In this document: piece after piece, positions 8,495-17,659 of the stretch
How positions within the stretch are numbered: position 1 is the stretch's first letter
Layout of the letters: each line of letters opens with the position of its first letter
From: Paractinoplanes maris
GTDB taxonomy: Bacteria > Actinomycetota > Actinomycetes > Mycobacteriales > Micromonosporaceae
Assembly (NCBI RefSeq): GCF_023544465.1
Contig: NZ_JALPVL010000006.1
Coordinates: 124,001 to 188,000 of the forward strand
Length of the DNA: 64,000 nt
Direction: 5' to 3'
Program-made: the position numbers and the translations under genes
Notes under the pieces: generated by a model
Told to the model about the DNA's origin: nothing
Seen by the model: only the letters and a program-made list of their open reading frames with translations
Databases searched by the model: none

Positions 8495-10252
8495 GACGCC
8501 GAGAGCCTGGAAGTCGACCTGGCCGAAGGTGTCGTGGATGTAGACGTTCGTCAGCCGCGGGTTGCGGTAGTTGAGCGCCTTGGCGGAGACCACGGGAAGG
8601 TAGTAAGCACCCTCCATGATCTTGGTGTTGATCTGCTTGTAGTACTCCGCGGCCTTCGTCGGGTCGGCCTCGAGGTTGGCCTTGTCGAAGAGGTCGTCGA
8701 TCGCCTTGTCCTTGATCTCCGGCAGGTTGTAGTTGCCGTTGGCCGGGATGAAGCGGCTGTCCGCGAGCGGCTGCATGTAGCCGGAGCCGGTCGGGTAGTC
8801 GGCCGCCCAGGCGGCCATGATGATCCCGTAGCCCTTCTTCTTCACGTTGTCGGGCGAACCGGTGATCGACGCTTGCTGCGCACCGTCGTACTGGTCGATC
8901 TTGGCGGTGATGCCCACGGCCTTCAGCGAAGCCTGCAGGGCCTCGGCCGCCTTGACCTCGGCCGCGCGGTTGTTACGCGCGGTGATGGTCAGGTTGAAGC
9001 CGTTCGGCTGCCCGCACTTGGTCAGAGCTTCCTTGGCCTTGTCGACCTGCGGCTTGCCCTGCTTGCGGTTGAACGGGTCGTAGTTGGCGTCCGAACCCGC
9101 GATGTTCTCCGGCAGCATGCTGGTGCCGATGTCACCGGCGGCCAGCGGGCCACCGAAGGCGGCCTGGAGGGCGGTCGGGTCGGCCGCGTAGATCACGGCC
9201 TTGCGGCACTCGACGTTGTTCAGCGGCGCGACCGAGGTGATGCCCGCGTACCGCAGGAAGCCGGACACCGGGTTGTCGGCGTTCTTCTTCAGGTTCGGGT
9301 CGCTGAGCAGCTTGGTGCGAGCCGCGGCCTGCACGCCGACCTGGCCGACGTCGAGGTCGGCGGTGCCGGCCAGCAGACGGCTGTCCAGGTCGTCGGGGTT
9401 CGTGGTGATGGTCAGGTTGATCGCGTCCGGCAGAGCCTTACGGATCGGGTCGGTGGCCTGGTCCCAGTTGGGGTTGCGGACCCACGACGCGCTCTTGCCG
9501 GGCTGGATGTCCTTGAACATGTACGGGCCGGACGCGGCCGGCTTCTTGCCGTACTGCGCGCCGGTGTCCCGCTTCTGCGGCACCGGGCCCGAGCCGGGCA
9601 TGGCGAGCAGGTACAGGAAGTCACCGCTCGGCTTGGCCAGCTTGAAGGTGATGGTCTTGTCGTCCGGCGTCGTGACCGACTTCAGACCCAGCTTGTTGGG
9701 GTCCGTGTCCTTGTACGGGCCCTTGTAGTTCTGGCCCTGGTCGAGCACGCCGGGCAGGTAGACCGGGCCGCCCGAGAGGACGTCGCTGGCCCAGACCCGC
9801 TCGATGCCGTACTTGATGTCCTTCGACGTGATCGCGCTGCCGTCGTCGAACTTGATGCCGTCCCGCAGCTTGAACGTGTAGGTCAGCTTGTCCGCGCTGA
9901 CCTCCGGCTCGGCGGCGGCCAGGTCGGGCGTGAGCTTGAGGCCCTCCTTGCCCGGGGTGGCCGTGTAGTCGACCAGCTTGCGGGTGTAGAGACGGTTCAG
10001 GTTCCAGACGAACGCGTAGTAACCGCGAACCGGGTCCCACGAGTCAGCATCCTGCGACGACCAGAGGTTGAGCGTTCCGCCCTTGGTGGTGCTGGGGTTG
10101 ACCACGTTCGTAATGGCCGCGTTGTAGCCGGCCTCTGACCCCGAGGAGCCCTTGTTGTCATCGCTGTCCGAGCTGCCACCGCACGCGGCGGTGGTCAGCC
10201 CGAGCGTGACGGCGATACCTGCGGCCGCCATCACCCTTTTCTTGCTTGCCAC
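8480..10252 (-). CDS. Peptide ABC transporter substrate-binding lipoprotein (family 5)
   Basis: This 590-residue extracellular lipoprotein captures the substrate for the importer. The first 24 residues are a lipoprotein signal ending in the lipobox TAAC (lipidated Cys24), followed by a Gly/Ser/Asp tether. The body has the features of SBP family 5: GGTLNLWSSQDADSWDP near the start, KLTYTFKLRDGIKFDDG (the signature region) and AGTADLDVG in the middle. In relatives the ligand is a peptide or nickel. The first gene of the operon, oppC, lies 71 bases upstream. The 3' end carries a 17-bp tandem repeat that includes the stop codon. Confidence 0.92.
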   Translation of the reverse strand: MASKKRVMAAAGIAVTLGLTTAACGGSSDSDDNKGSSGSEAGYNAAITNVVNPSTTKGGTLNLWSSQDADSWDPVRGYYAFVWNLNRLYTRKLVDYTATPGKEGLKLTPDLAAAEPEVSADKLTYTFKLRDGIKFDDGSAITSKDIKYGIERVWASDVLSGGPVYLPGVLDQGQNYKGPYKDTDPNKLGLKSVTTPDDKTITFKLAKPSGDFLYLLAMPGSGPVPQKRDTGAQYGKKPAASGPYMFKDIQPGKSASWVRNPNWDQATDPIRKALPDAINLTITTNPDDLDSRLLAGTADLDVGQVGVQAAARTKLLSDPNLKKNADNPVSGFLRYAGITSVAPLNNVECRKAVIYAADPTALQAAFGGPLAAGDIGTSMLPENIAGSDANYDPFNRKQGKPQVDKAKEALTKCGQPNGFNLTITARNNRAAEVKAAEALQASLKAVGITAKIDQYDGAQQASITGSPDNVKKKGYGIIMAAWAADYPTGSGYMQPLADSRFIPANGNYNLPEIKDKAIDDLFDKANLEADPTKAAEYYKQINTKIMEGAYYLPVVSAKALNYRNPRLTNVYIHDTFGQVDFQALGVSDGK

Positions 10253-10323
10253 CTGTTCTCCTACCTCCTCGAACAGCGAACCCGGCCGGTCCGCGGGAAA
10301 TGCAGTTCCATGACCCTCGGCGC

Positions 10324-11328
10324 TCAGCGAGCCTTCGGGTCGAGCGCGTCGCGCAGGCCATCACCGAAGAGATTGAAGGCCAGCACGGTAATGAAGATCA
10401 TTCCGCCCGGAATGATCATGTACATGGGGTCGATCGAGTAGAAGGTCACCGCGTCCGACAACATGCCGCCCCAGGACGGGTTCGGCGGCGGGATGCCCAC
10501 GCCGAGGAAGCTGAGCGCGGCCTCGGTCAGGATGTTGGTCGGGATGATCAACGTCGCGTAGACGAGGATCGGGGCGGCCAGGTTGGGCAGCAGTTCCTTG
10601 AACAGGATGCGGCCGGAGCGGGCGCCCATGCTGCGCGAGGCCTCGACGAACTCACGTTCCCGCAGCGACAGGGTCTGACCGCGGACGATGCGGCCGATGT
10701 ACGGCCAGCCGAAGAAGCCGATGACGCCGACCAGCACACCGACCCGGGACCATCGGTCACCCAGGCCCAGGAACGAGTCGGGCAGCACCGAGACGAGCGC
10801 GATCGCGAACAGCAGCTGCGGGAACGCCAGCAGGAAGTCCATGATCCGGCTGATCACGGTGTCGACCCAGCCGCCGAGGAAGCCGGCGGCCAGACCGAAG
10901 ACGGTGCCGATGAGCGTCGACACGAACGCCGACAGGAAAGCGACCGAGAGCGAGGTCTGCGCGCCGTACAGAATGCGGCTGAAGACGTCGCGGCCGGAGG
11001 TGGGCTCGACGCCGAACAGGAACTCGCGGCTGATGCCGCCGAGCTTGCCGATCGGCGTGCTGAAGGTGGGGTCGATCTGATCGATGTGGTACTCGTCGAT
11101 CGGATGCCCGAACCACTTGGAGAGCACCGGAGCCAGGATGGCGACGACGATCAGGAAGATGACAACGATGCCACCCGCGATCGCCACCTTGTCCTTCTTG
11201 AGCCGACGCCAGGCGATCTGCTTGAGCGATCGACCTGTGATCGCCTTGTCGCCTGTGCGATCGTCGGCCGCGTCGGCAGTAGGCGTCGTCGTGTCGTCCT
11301 TGATCGACGCCTCTGGGCCTAGCGACAT
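10324..11328 (-). CDS. Peptide ABC transporter permease (OppC/DppC type)
   Basis: This 334-residue permease is the second channel subunit. A 40-residue cytoplasmic N-terminus precedes a first helix (VAIAGGIVVIFLIVVAILAP), an extracytoplasmic loop with the family motif FGVEPTSGRDVFSRILYGA, then five helices and the EAA loop (EFVEASRSMGARSGRILFKELLPN). It is the first gene of the operon rather than following oppB as in the common arrangement. Its promoter should lie in the 411-base gap upstream. A GGGAGAGG sequence sits upstream of the ATG, though at a long distance. Confidence 0.92.
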   Translation of the reverse strand: MSLGPEASIKDDTTTPTADAADDRTGDKAITGRSLKQIAWRRLKKDKVAIAGGIVVIFLIVVAILAPVLSKWFGHPIDEYHIDQIDPTFSTPIGKLGGISREFLFGVEPTSGRDVFSRILYGAQTSLSVAFLSAFVSTLIGTVFGLAAGFLGGWVDTVISRIMDFLLAFPQLLFAIALVSVLPDSFLGLGDRWSRVGVLVGVIGFFGWPYIGRIVRGQTLSLREREFVEASRSMGARSGRILFKELLPNLAAPILVYATLIIPTNILTEAALSFLGVGIPPPNPSWGGMLSDAVTFYSIDPMYMIIPGGMIFITVLAFNLFGDGLRDALDPKAR

Positions 11329-11739
11329 CTAAGCGCCGGTCCTCTCCCGGCGACCGGACGAGCATGAGTCCACGGCCACCGGTGCGCAGGGTTCGGCAAA
11401 GAACCCGCGAGACCAGAGGGCGATGGCCCACGCAGCGAACGGCAACCGATCGGTTATCGCATGCCTCGAGTGCCGACCCTCGTCGCGTGACGGTCAGATC
11501 AGACCCACGCCACGAAGGCACTCGACGGCGGGTGTGCCGCCATCGGAAGGAACACTCACCTAATCCGGGGCTTCAGGTCAAGTTCACGGACCGCACACGT
11601 CCGGTTCCGTGTCCCCGCCGTGATGTGACCGTGACCTGCGGCTCCGACCAAACGGAAACTACCGCGTAGATGGCCTGCAAGCAGCGATTCCGGGCGAAAA
11701 TGCTATCGCCTTGTGATCATCCGATCACCCCACGTACGG
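11329..11739. other. Intergenic region upstream of the opp operon
   Basis: This 411-base gap between the end of recR and the start of oppC holds no convincing coding frame. It must contain the opp promoter on the minus strand. I could not identify an unambiguous -35/-10 pair or operator. The stretch around 11690-11720 is less GC-rich than its surroundings. Confidence 0.5.
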
Positions 11740-12333
11740 CTAGACGGCTCGACGCCCCTCGAAGGCACGACCGAGAGTGATCTCATCGGCGTACTCCAGG
11801 TCACCGCCAACCGGCAGACCACTGGCCAGTCGTGTGACGGCAATCCCCATCGGCTTGATCATCAATGCCAGATAGGTCGCGGTGGCTTCACCCTCGGTGT
11901 TCGGGTCGGTGGCGAGAATCAACTCCTTGACCTCACCGCTGCCCAGTCGCATCAGCAACTCGCGGATGCGCAGGTTGTCGGGGCCGATGCCCTCGAGCGG
12001 ATTGATGGCCCCGCCCAGCACGTGATAGCGGCCCCGGAACTCGCCGGTCCGCTCGATCGCCACGACGTCCTTGGGCTCCTCGACGACACAGAGCACCTCG
12101 TTCGTCCGGCGGGGGTCGCGGCAGACCCGGCACTGCTCCGACTCGGCCACGTTGAAGCAGGTGGTGCAGAAACGCACCAGCTCCTTGACCTTGCGCAAGG
12201 CGGTGGACAGCCGGTTGACGTCGGCCGGGTCCGCGGACAGGACGTGAAAAGCGATCCGCTGGGCGCTTTTCGGGCCCACGCCCGGCAGCCGCCCCAGCTC
12301 GTCGATCAGGTCCTGGATGGCACCTTCATACAC
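11740..12333 (-). CDS. recR: Recombination mediator RecR
   Basis: This 197-residue cytoplasmic protein works with RecF and RecO to load RecA on gapped DNA. Domains in order are an N-terminal helix-hairpin-helix (LGRLPGVGPKSAQRIAFHV, about residues 13-31), a four-Cys zinc finger (CTTCFNVAESEQCRVC, about 57-72), a Toprim domain starting at VLCVVEEPKDVVAIE, and a C-terminal Walker-B-like region. The length is normal for the family. It starts four bases after the ybaB stop, and the dnaX-ybaB-recR order is conserved across bacteria. Confidence 0.98.
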   Translation of the reverse strand: MYEGAIQDLIDELGRLPGVGPKSAQRIAFHVLSADPADVNRLSTALRKVKELVRFCTTCFNVAESEQCRVCRDPRRTNEVLCVVEEPKDVVAIERTGEFRGRYHVLGGAINPLEGIGPDNLRIRELLMRLGSGEVKELILATDPNTEGEATATYLALMIKPMGIAVTRLASGLPVGGDLEYADEITLGRAFEGRRAV

Positions 12334-12337
12334 GCGA

Positions 12338-12661
12338 TCAGAACCCTGGCAGGGTCAAGCCACCGGTGGCCGGCCCCATCTTCTGCTCGGTGAGCTCCCG
12401 CTGAGCCTCGGCGGCGTTGTGGATCGCGGCGAGCACGAGGTCCTCCAGCGTCTCGACGTCATCCGCGTCGACGGCCTTGGGGTCGATCTTCACCGACTTG
12501 TACTCCCCCAGCCCCGTCACGACGACGGTCACCAGCCCACCACCCGCGGTGCCGGTCAGCTCGGCCGCGGCCAGCTCGGCCTGCGCCTCCGCCACCTGCT
12601 GCTGCATCTTCTGCGCCTGCTTCATGATCTGCTGCATGTTCGGCTGTCCGCCCGGGCGCAT
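12338..12661 (-). CDS. ybaB: YbaB/EbfC family nucleoid-associated protein
   Basis: This 107-residue DNA-binding protein is predicted to form a tweezer-like dimer. It has the expected N-terminal MQQIMKQAQKMQQQVAEAQ helix, the central strand region GGGLVTVVVTGLGEYKSVKIDP and a long C-terminal helix. ATG at 12661 is chosen because GAGGAG lies 7 bases upstream. An in-frame start five codons earlier would fall inside that ribosome site. The gene sits between dnaX and recR as in most bacteria. Confidence 0.95.
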   Translation of the reverse strand: MRPGGQPNMQQIMKQAQKMQQQVAEAQAELAAAELTGTAGGGLVTVVVTGLGEYKSVKIDPKAVDADDVETLEDLVLAAIHNAAEAQRELTEQKMGPATGGLTLPGF

Positions 12662-13256
12662 GGCACCGCTCCTCATATCCGCTTGTGTGTTGTCCGCTCA
12701 AGACCAGTGACCACGCTGAAGCCCATCGATCACCACCGCCGAGCCGAACGCGACCGCCGCCCAGCGTAGCCGCCACCCGCCCCACCGACACCACAAGCCA
12801 CACCCGACACCCCACCGCACCCAGCGGCAGAACCCACCACCCCGGCACCCGAGTTCAGGCCGAGATCAATGAGCTAGCCCGCTCACGACCGGTGTCACAG
12901 GGTCCGACAGCTCAGAGCCGCTTACGAGCCCAGCCACCCACAGCCGACGCCCACCAGCCCGACCGGCCCGCAGTCACTGCCCTCAACCCCAGCCACCCAC
13001 GCCCACCAACCCGACCGGCCCGCAGCCACTGCCCTCAACCCCAGCCACCCACAGCCGACGCCCACCAGCCCGACCACTCACAGCCAGCGCCAGCCAGCCT
13101 GACCGCTCCGAGCCGCTGCCCACAAGCCCCGACCACCCACAGCCAGCCCAACCACTCCGAGCCGGCGCCCCACAAGCCCGACCGCCCACAGCCAGCGTCG
13201 TCAACCACGAGCCGCCCATGGGCGCTGCCGGCGAGCCCGCCCACTCAGAGCTGGTG
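12662..13256. other. Intergenic region between dnaX and ybaB, repeat-rich and non-coding
   Basis: This 595-base gap is unusually long for a junction that is normally tight. It has no frame with plausible protein composition. Much of it is strand-biased (C-rich on the plus strand) and built from imperfect repeats of blocks such as AGCCACCCACAGCCGACGCC and GACCGGCCCGCAG. If dnaX, ybaB and recR are co-transcribed, this is a long structured spacer. Otherwise it holds a separate ybaB promoter that I could not pinpoint. Confidence 0.6.
12932..13094. repeat. Imperfect tandem repeat, 52-59 bp units, in the dnaX-ybaB spacer
   Basis: Unit A (12932-12990, 59 bp) and unit B (12991-13042, 52 bp) match apart from a 7-base deletion and a few substitutions. 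A third, degrading unit starts at 13043. Each unit begins AGCCACCCAC, and units A and B end CTGCCCTCAACCCC. Further decayed fragments continue to about 13200. Confidence 0.75.
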
Positions 13257-16200
13257 TCAGCTCTCGCCGATCTTCTCTGCGCCGAACGCCTCCTGCAGAA
13301 GTCGCATCGCCAGTTGCTCGCTGCTCTCCCGTGCGGTCTTCTCGTCGATCACGTCATCCAGCGGTTCGTCTCCCGGATCGAAGCCCTCGAACTTCGTCCC
13401 CGAGGGCGGCCCGTCGAACTCGGGGTCGTAGGGCGCTTCCTCAGTCGGCGAACCGTCGGCCCAAGCTTCGCCGGCCGGCTTGGCCCCCGGCCGACCTCCC
13501 GACGGTCCGCGTGCCCCGGCCGCCGCAGCGCGAGCCGCGGCCAGGCCACTCCCCGGTCCGGAGTTACGTCCTCCGGCCGAGGCCGTCGACCCACCACCAG
13601 CCGCGCCACTCGCACCCGCCGCGCCGGCAGCACCCGGCGACGTACGCGCGGCGTTGGCTGCGGCCCGAGCCGCCGCAGCCCGAGCCGCGGCGATGGCTGC
13701 GTTCCCACCAGCAGCGGCACCGCCTGTGCTCGGCGAAGTTTCGACATCCGGTCGGGCCGGTCCATCGCCTGCCCTCGGACCCGCCGACTCGTCACCTGAT
13801 CGGCGGTCGCCTGCTGACCCGCCTCCCGGTCGGCCGTCGCCTGCTGACCCGCCACCTGATCGGCCATCGCCCGCTGACCCGCCACCTGATCGGCCGTCGC
13901 CCGCTGACCCGCCACCTGGTCGGCCGTCGGCTGCTGACCCGCTACCTGATCGGCCGTCGGCTGCTGACCCGCTACCTGATCGGCCGTCGCCCGCCCACGA
14001 CTCTTCCGAGATCTCACCGACCGTGGCGGCATCGCCGCTCGGCGCGGCGCCGACGGTCGCGACGCTTCCCGGGTCGGCCGGGCCGTGGCCGTCGACCGAG
14101 CCGCCATGGGATCCCTCCGGACTGGCGTTCGTGCTGCCTAAGCCACGGGCTTCGGTGCCGTCGGCAGCGCCTGTCGTTGGCAACCGGCTGCCCGAAGCAG
14201 GAGGCAGCGCGCCGGGACCGCCCTCGCCGGTGCCGCTCCCGGCAGCATCCGGGTTGTGAGGGTCCACTCGCGTTGGCGCCTCGCCAGTAACCGTGCCGAC
14301 ACTGTTCGAGTCGGCGTTGCCGGGCGGCTCCGCACCGCTTGGGACCGTGGGCGCAGCGCTCTGCTCGTCCGATCGGGCCGGTGGGCTCGTCGGGATCGCG
14401 CGGACCTCAGGCCATTCGTCGTCATTGTCCTCGGCAACCGGCGCCGGAACGGTGGAGGAGCCACCCGGACGGGCCGGCTCCGGCCATTCGTCGTCGCCGC
14501 CGGAAGCCGGGGCCTCCGGCTGACGTCGCTGGGTGTGCGGGGCTCGCCCGGCACCGGCCGGCTGGGCCGCCTGCTGCGCCGCACCCGAGGGCGCCGCGCC
14601 GGAGGGAGCCACGGTCGACGGTGCCGCGGCCGCTCGGGCCGGAGCCTGCCGCTGCCCGCCCCCATCGGGCCGCTGGGTCGGCGCGGCCGGGCTGCGACCC
14701 GGCCCGCGCCCACCGCCGCCGGGCGCGGAACCGTAGGGCGTAGCGCCCGCCGACCCCGCGACCTCGCAGCGAACCTGCCACTGACCGCCGAGCACCTCGT
14801 AGAGCGCGTTGACGATGAGAGCCGCGCCCTGGGTGATCCCCTGCGCGTGCCGGGGAGAAGGCACGGTGAGAACGACCGTCTCACCTTCCAGCTCCCGCAC
14901 GGTGGCGTCGGCGGCCATCGCTCGCAGCACCACACCGCGCGGCTGCTTCCTGATCTCGGCCAGCACCTCGGGCCAGACCTGCCGCACAGCGTGCGCCGTC
15001 AACTGACCCGGCCCGGCCGCGACCGCCTCGACCGCTGCCGCACCTGGTTCTTCAGGCGCATCCGGCAGCACCCCGGCCGGCTCGCTACGCCGCCCCTGAG
15101 GGGCCGCCGCAGCCTCAACCGTCCGCGCGGTCACATCGCTGTCGGGCGCGGGCACGTCGTCAACGGCCGCCGTCGCGGAAGGTGCTGCTTGCGCGGGAGA
15201 TGCTGCTTGCGCAGAAGACCCCGCCTGCGCGGAAGGGGCTACCTGCGCGGACGCTGCTGGGGCAGAAGACGCTGCCTGCGCAGAAGACCCCGCCTGCGCG
15301 GAAGAGGCTGCCTGCGCAGGAGACGCCGCTTGCCCGGAAGGTGCTGCCTGCGCCGAAGGCGCCGTTCGTCCGGAAGACGCCGGTTGCACGGACGGCGCGG
15401 CCGGCGCGGCGGCAGCAGAGCCACCACTTCGAGCGGAGTGATCGTGTGGCTCGGGCTCGTCGTCCCACGGCGGTTCTTCGTCATCAAGCTCGGCAACCGG
15501 CCCACCGCGACCCGCCCCCGCGCCCGGCGCACCGCCGTGGCCACCGTCCGCGACCTCATTCCAGTCCGGCCCAGTACCCGGGTCCACCGGGGCAGCAGAA
15601 ACCGGAGCAGCCGCCGATGCGCCGGACACCGGAGCAGCAGAGACTGGAGCAGCCGACACGGGTGCAGCATCGACCGGCGCCGCCGACACCGGAGCAGCCG
15701 CCGAAGCGGCGGACGCTGACAAGTCAGAACCCTGCGCAGCAGATCCTGGCGCAGCCGCCGGAACAGCTGAAACCGGCGCAGCAGCGGGCACCGGACCGGC
15801 CGCTGAAGCAGCAGACTCCAGGGAGCCTGCCGACGCAGCAGAACCCAGCTCAGCCGCCGGAGCCGCAGCACCCACCGGCGACTGGGCCGCACCCGGCCGC
15901 CCGCCACCGCCGGAGGCCCGCCGAGCGGCAGCCATGGCCGCAGCCCGAGCAGCGGACCGCCCAGCCCCGTCAGCGGCCGGAGCACCCTCCGCAGCCGACG
16001 ACCCAGGCGACGCCGGCGCGGTAACCGCCGGCGCGGACGCAACACTCGGGGCCGATACCTCGGCCGCCGGCAACGGTTCCCCGCCGAGGGCCATGCGGCG
16101 CTCCATGCGCTCGAGACGCTGCAACAGCGCCCCGGTCGAGTCCTCGGCCCCGGGCAGCAGCATGCGTGCGGTCACCAGCTCGAGCAGCAGCCGCGGCGCC

Positions 16201-17246
16201 GTCGTGCCGCGCATCTCGACCAGGCCGTTGTGCACGATGTCGGCGCAGCGGGAAAGTGTCGCCGGGCCGAGCCGAGCCGCCTGGGCGCCCATCGTCTCGA
16301 GCTGGTCGGACGGACCGTCGATCAGGCCCTTGGACACCGCGTCGGGCACCTGCTGGAGCACGATCAGGTCGCGGAAGCGCTCGAGCAGGTCGGACGCGAA
16401 CCGCCGCGGGTCGTGGCCGGCCTCGGCCACCCGGTCGATCGTCGAATAGGCCGCCGCCCCGTCGCCCGCGGCCAGCGCGTCGCACATCTCGTCGAGCAGC
16501 GTGACGTCGGTGACGCCGAGCAGTGCGACCGCCCGGGCGTAGCTGACGCCCTCGGGCCCCGCGCCGGCGATCAGCTGGTCGAGCACCGACAGCGTGTCGC
16601 GCGCGCTGCCCCCGCCGGATCGCACCACGAGCGGGAACACCGACGGCTCGACCTGGATGCCCTCGGCGTCGGCGAGCTGCTGCAGGTAGGGACGCAGCAC
16701 CGCGGGCGGGATGAGCCGGAACGGGTAGTGGTGGGTGCGGGACCGGATGGTGCCGAGCACCTTTTCCGGCTCGGTGGTGGCGAAGATGAACTTCACGTAC
16801 TCCGGCGGCTCCTCGACGAGCTTGAGCAGCGCGTTGAACCCGGCCGGCGAGACCATGTGGGCCTCGTCGATGACATAGATCTTGTAGCGGCTGCTGGCCG
16901 GCGCGAAGAACGCCTTTTCCCGCAGCTCACGGGCGTCGTCGACACCGCCGTGGCTGGCCGCGTCGATCTCGATGACGTCGATCGACCCGGTGCCGTCGTT
17001 GGCGAGCGAGCGGCACGAGCCGCACACCCCGCACGGCTCGGGCGTCGGCCCCTGCTCACAGTTGAGCGAGCGGGCCAGGATGCGCGCGCTGGACGTCTTG
17101 CCGCAGCCGCGCGGCCCCGAGAACAGATAGGCGTGGTGCAGCCGGCCGCTGCGCAGAGCCTGCGACAACGGCTCCGTGACGTGCTCCTGGCCGATGACTT
17201 CCGCGAACGTGCGCGGACGGTACTTGCGATATAGCGCGAGTGCCAC
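13257..17246 (-). CDS. dnaX: DNA polymerase III subunits gamma and tau, with a giant low-complexity linker
   Basis: This 1329-residue clamp-loader ATPase is far longer than typical DnaX. Residues 1-385 are the conserved motor: YRKYRPRTFAEVIGQEHV, Walker A GPRGCGKTS (44-52), a four-Cys zinc module (about 61-76), Walker B VIDEAHM and domain III ending in RLERMERRMALGG. From about 390 to 1290 it is mainly Ala/Pro/Ser/Gly/Asp repeats, interrupted by a folded tau-like segment at about 747-830 (HAVRQVWPEVLAEI and following). The last 35 residues form a conserved tail. The long frame is uninterrupted. GTG at 17246 follows AGGAGG by 8 bases. I saw no programmed frameshift site that would make a separate gamma form. 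Confidence 0.95.
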   Translation of the reverse strand: MALALYRKYRPRTFAEVIGQEHVTEPLSQALRSGRLHHAYLFSGPRGCGKTSSARILARSLNCEQGPTPEPCGVCGSCRSLANDGTGSIDVIEIDAASHGGVDDARELREKAFFAPASSRYKIYVIDEAHMVSPAGFNALLKLVEEPPEYVKFIFATTEPEKVLGTIRSRTHHYPFRLIPPAVLRPYLQQLADAEGIQVEPSVFPLVVRSGGGSARDTLSVLDQLIAGAGPEGVSYARAVALLGVTDVTLLDEMCDALAAGDGAAAYSTIDRVAEAGHDPRRFASDLLERFRDLIVLQQVPDAVSKGLIDGPSDQLETMGAQAARLGPATLSRCADIVHNGLVEMRGTTAPRLLLELVTARMLLPGAEDSTGALLQRLERMERRMALGGEPLPAAEVSAPSVASAPAVTAPASPGSSAAEGAPAADGAGRSAARAAAMAAARRASGGGGRPGAAQSPVGAAAPAAELGSAASAGSLESAASAAGPVPAAAPVSAVPAAAPGSAAQGSDLSASAASAAAPVSAAPVDAAPVSAAPVSAAPVSGASAAAPVSAAPVDPGTGPDWNEVADGGHGGAPGAGAGRGGPVAELDDEEPPWDDEPEPHDHSARSGGSAAAAPAAPSVQPASSGRTAPSAQAAPSGQAASPAQAASSAQAGSSAQAASSAPAASAQVAPSAQAGSSAQAASPAQAAPSATAAVDDVPAPDSDVTARTVEAAAAPQGRRSEPAGVLPDAPEEPGAAAVEAVAAGPGQLTAHAVRQVWPEVLAEIRKQPRGVVLRAMAADATVRELEGETVVLTVPSPRHAQGITQGAALIVNALYEVLGGQWQVRCEVAGSAGATPYGSAPGGGGRGPGRSPAAPTQRPDGGGQRQAPARAAAAPSTVAPSGAAPSGAAQQAAQPAGAGRAPHTQRRQPEAPASGGDDEWPEPARPGGSSTVPAPVAEDNDDEWPEVRAIPTSPPARSDEQSAAPTVPSGAEPPGNADSNSVGTVTGEAPTRVDPHNPDAAGSGTGEGGPGALPPASGSRLPTTGAADGTEARGLGSTNASPEGSHGGSVDGHGPADPGSVATVGAAPSGDAATVGEISEESWAGDGRSGSGSAADGRSGSGSAADGRPGGGSAGDGRSGGGSAGDGRSGGGSAGDGRPGGGSAGDRRSGDESAGPRAGDGPARPDVETSPSTGGAAAGGNAAIAAARAAAARAAANAARTSPGAAGAAGASGAAGGGSTASAGGRNSGPGSGLAAARAAAAGARGPSGGRPGAKPAGEAWADGSPTEEAPYDPEFDGPPSGTKFEGFDPGDEPLDDVIDEKTARESSEQLAMRLLQEAFGAEKIGES
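13781..13990. repeat. Seven tandem 30-bp repeats inside dnaX
   Basis: Seven imperfect copies of a 30-bp unit encode decapeptides of the form DGRSGGGSAG near residues 1085-1155 of DnaX. All units are exactly 30 bp, so the frame is preserved and copy-number change would only lengthen or shorten the linker. Confidence 0.9.
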
Positions 17247-17351
17247 TCCCAGCCCCTCCTCGACGACCGCGCCATTGTCCGTCGGAGGTACGACAAGAAC
17301 CAACCCCGGTATCGCCCGGGTGGTGAGGAGAAGCCTGCCGGAACGTAAAGG

Positions 17352-17437
17352 GCCTCCCGTGCACCCGTCAGAGCCCGCTTATCCTTGCTGCCTTCCGGCC
17401 CTGGGGAGGTTCACGAGATGCACGCCGCACGAGAGGC
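17352..17437 (-). ncRNA. ffs: Signal recognition particle RNA, small bacterial (4.5S-like) type
   Basis: The minus strand contains the universal SRP domain IV motif GGCCGGAAGGCAGCAAGG (around 17381-17400), including the GGAA tetraloop and the asymmetric loop. The ends GCCTCTCGTGC and GCACGGGAGGC pair over 11 bases with one G-U, giving an 86-nucleotide core. The RNA binds Ffh and guides co-translational export. It lies upstream of dnaX on the same strand. The exact ends are estimated from the closing stem. Confidence 0.9.
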
Positions 17438-17521
17438 TGACCTGAAGCTTACCCGGCGCCCGCACGGCGCGGGCGGGGACCCTGCGTCTGCGGGCACGCG
17501 CGCGTCTGTATCCTGGCTGAC

Positions 17522-17609
17522 GGAGGATTCGCCTAGTGGCCTAGGGCGCACGCTTGGAAAGCGTGTTGGGGGAAACCCCTCACGAGTTCGAATCTCGTAT
17601 CCTCCGCCA
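17522..17609 (+). tRNA. tRNA-Ser (GGA anticodon)
   Basis: The acceptor arms GGAGGAT and ATCCTCC pair perfectly. The anticodon stem CACGC/GCGTG encloses TTGGAAA, giving anticodon GGA, which reads UCC and UCU. The long variable arm (TTGGGGGAAACCCCTC) is typical of serine tRNAs. The T arm carries GTTCGAATC. CCA is encoded at 17607-17609. Confidence 0.97.
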
Positions 17610-17620
17610 TCACGAAGAAA

Positions 17621-17655
17621 GCCGGGCCCGAGGGCCCGGCTTCTCTCTTTTTGCG
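17621..17655. terminator. Terminator after tRNA-Ser(GGA)
   Basis: The arms GCCGGGCCC (17621-17629) and GGGCCCGGC (17632-17640) pair and are followed by TTCTCTCTTTTT. It ends the tRNA transcript and lies just past the stop of the convergent STAS gene. Confidence 0.85.
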
Positions 17656-17659
17656 AAGT

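Noticed and set aside
13781..13990. Possible CRISPR-like array
   Set aside because: Units are directly adjacent 30-bp coding repeats in dnaX without spacers.
13257..17246. Programmed frameshift producing gamma from dnaX
   Set aside because: I found no A-rich slippery heptamer with a following stop near the end of domain III; any short form would need another mechanism.
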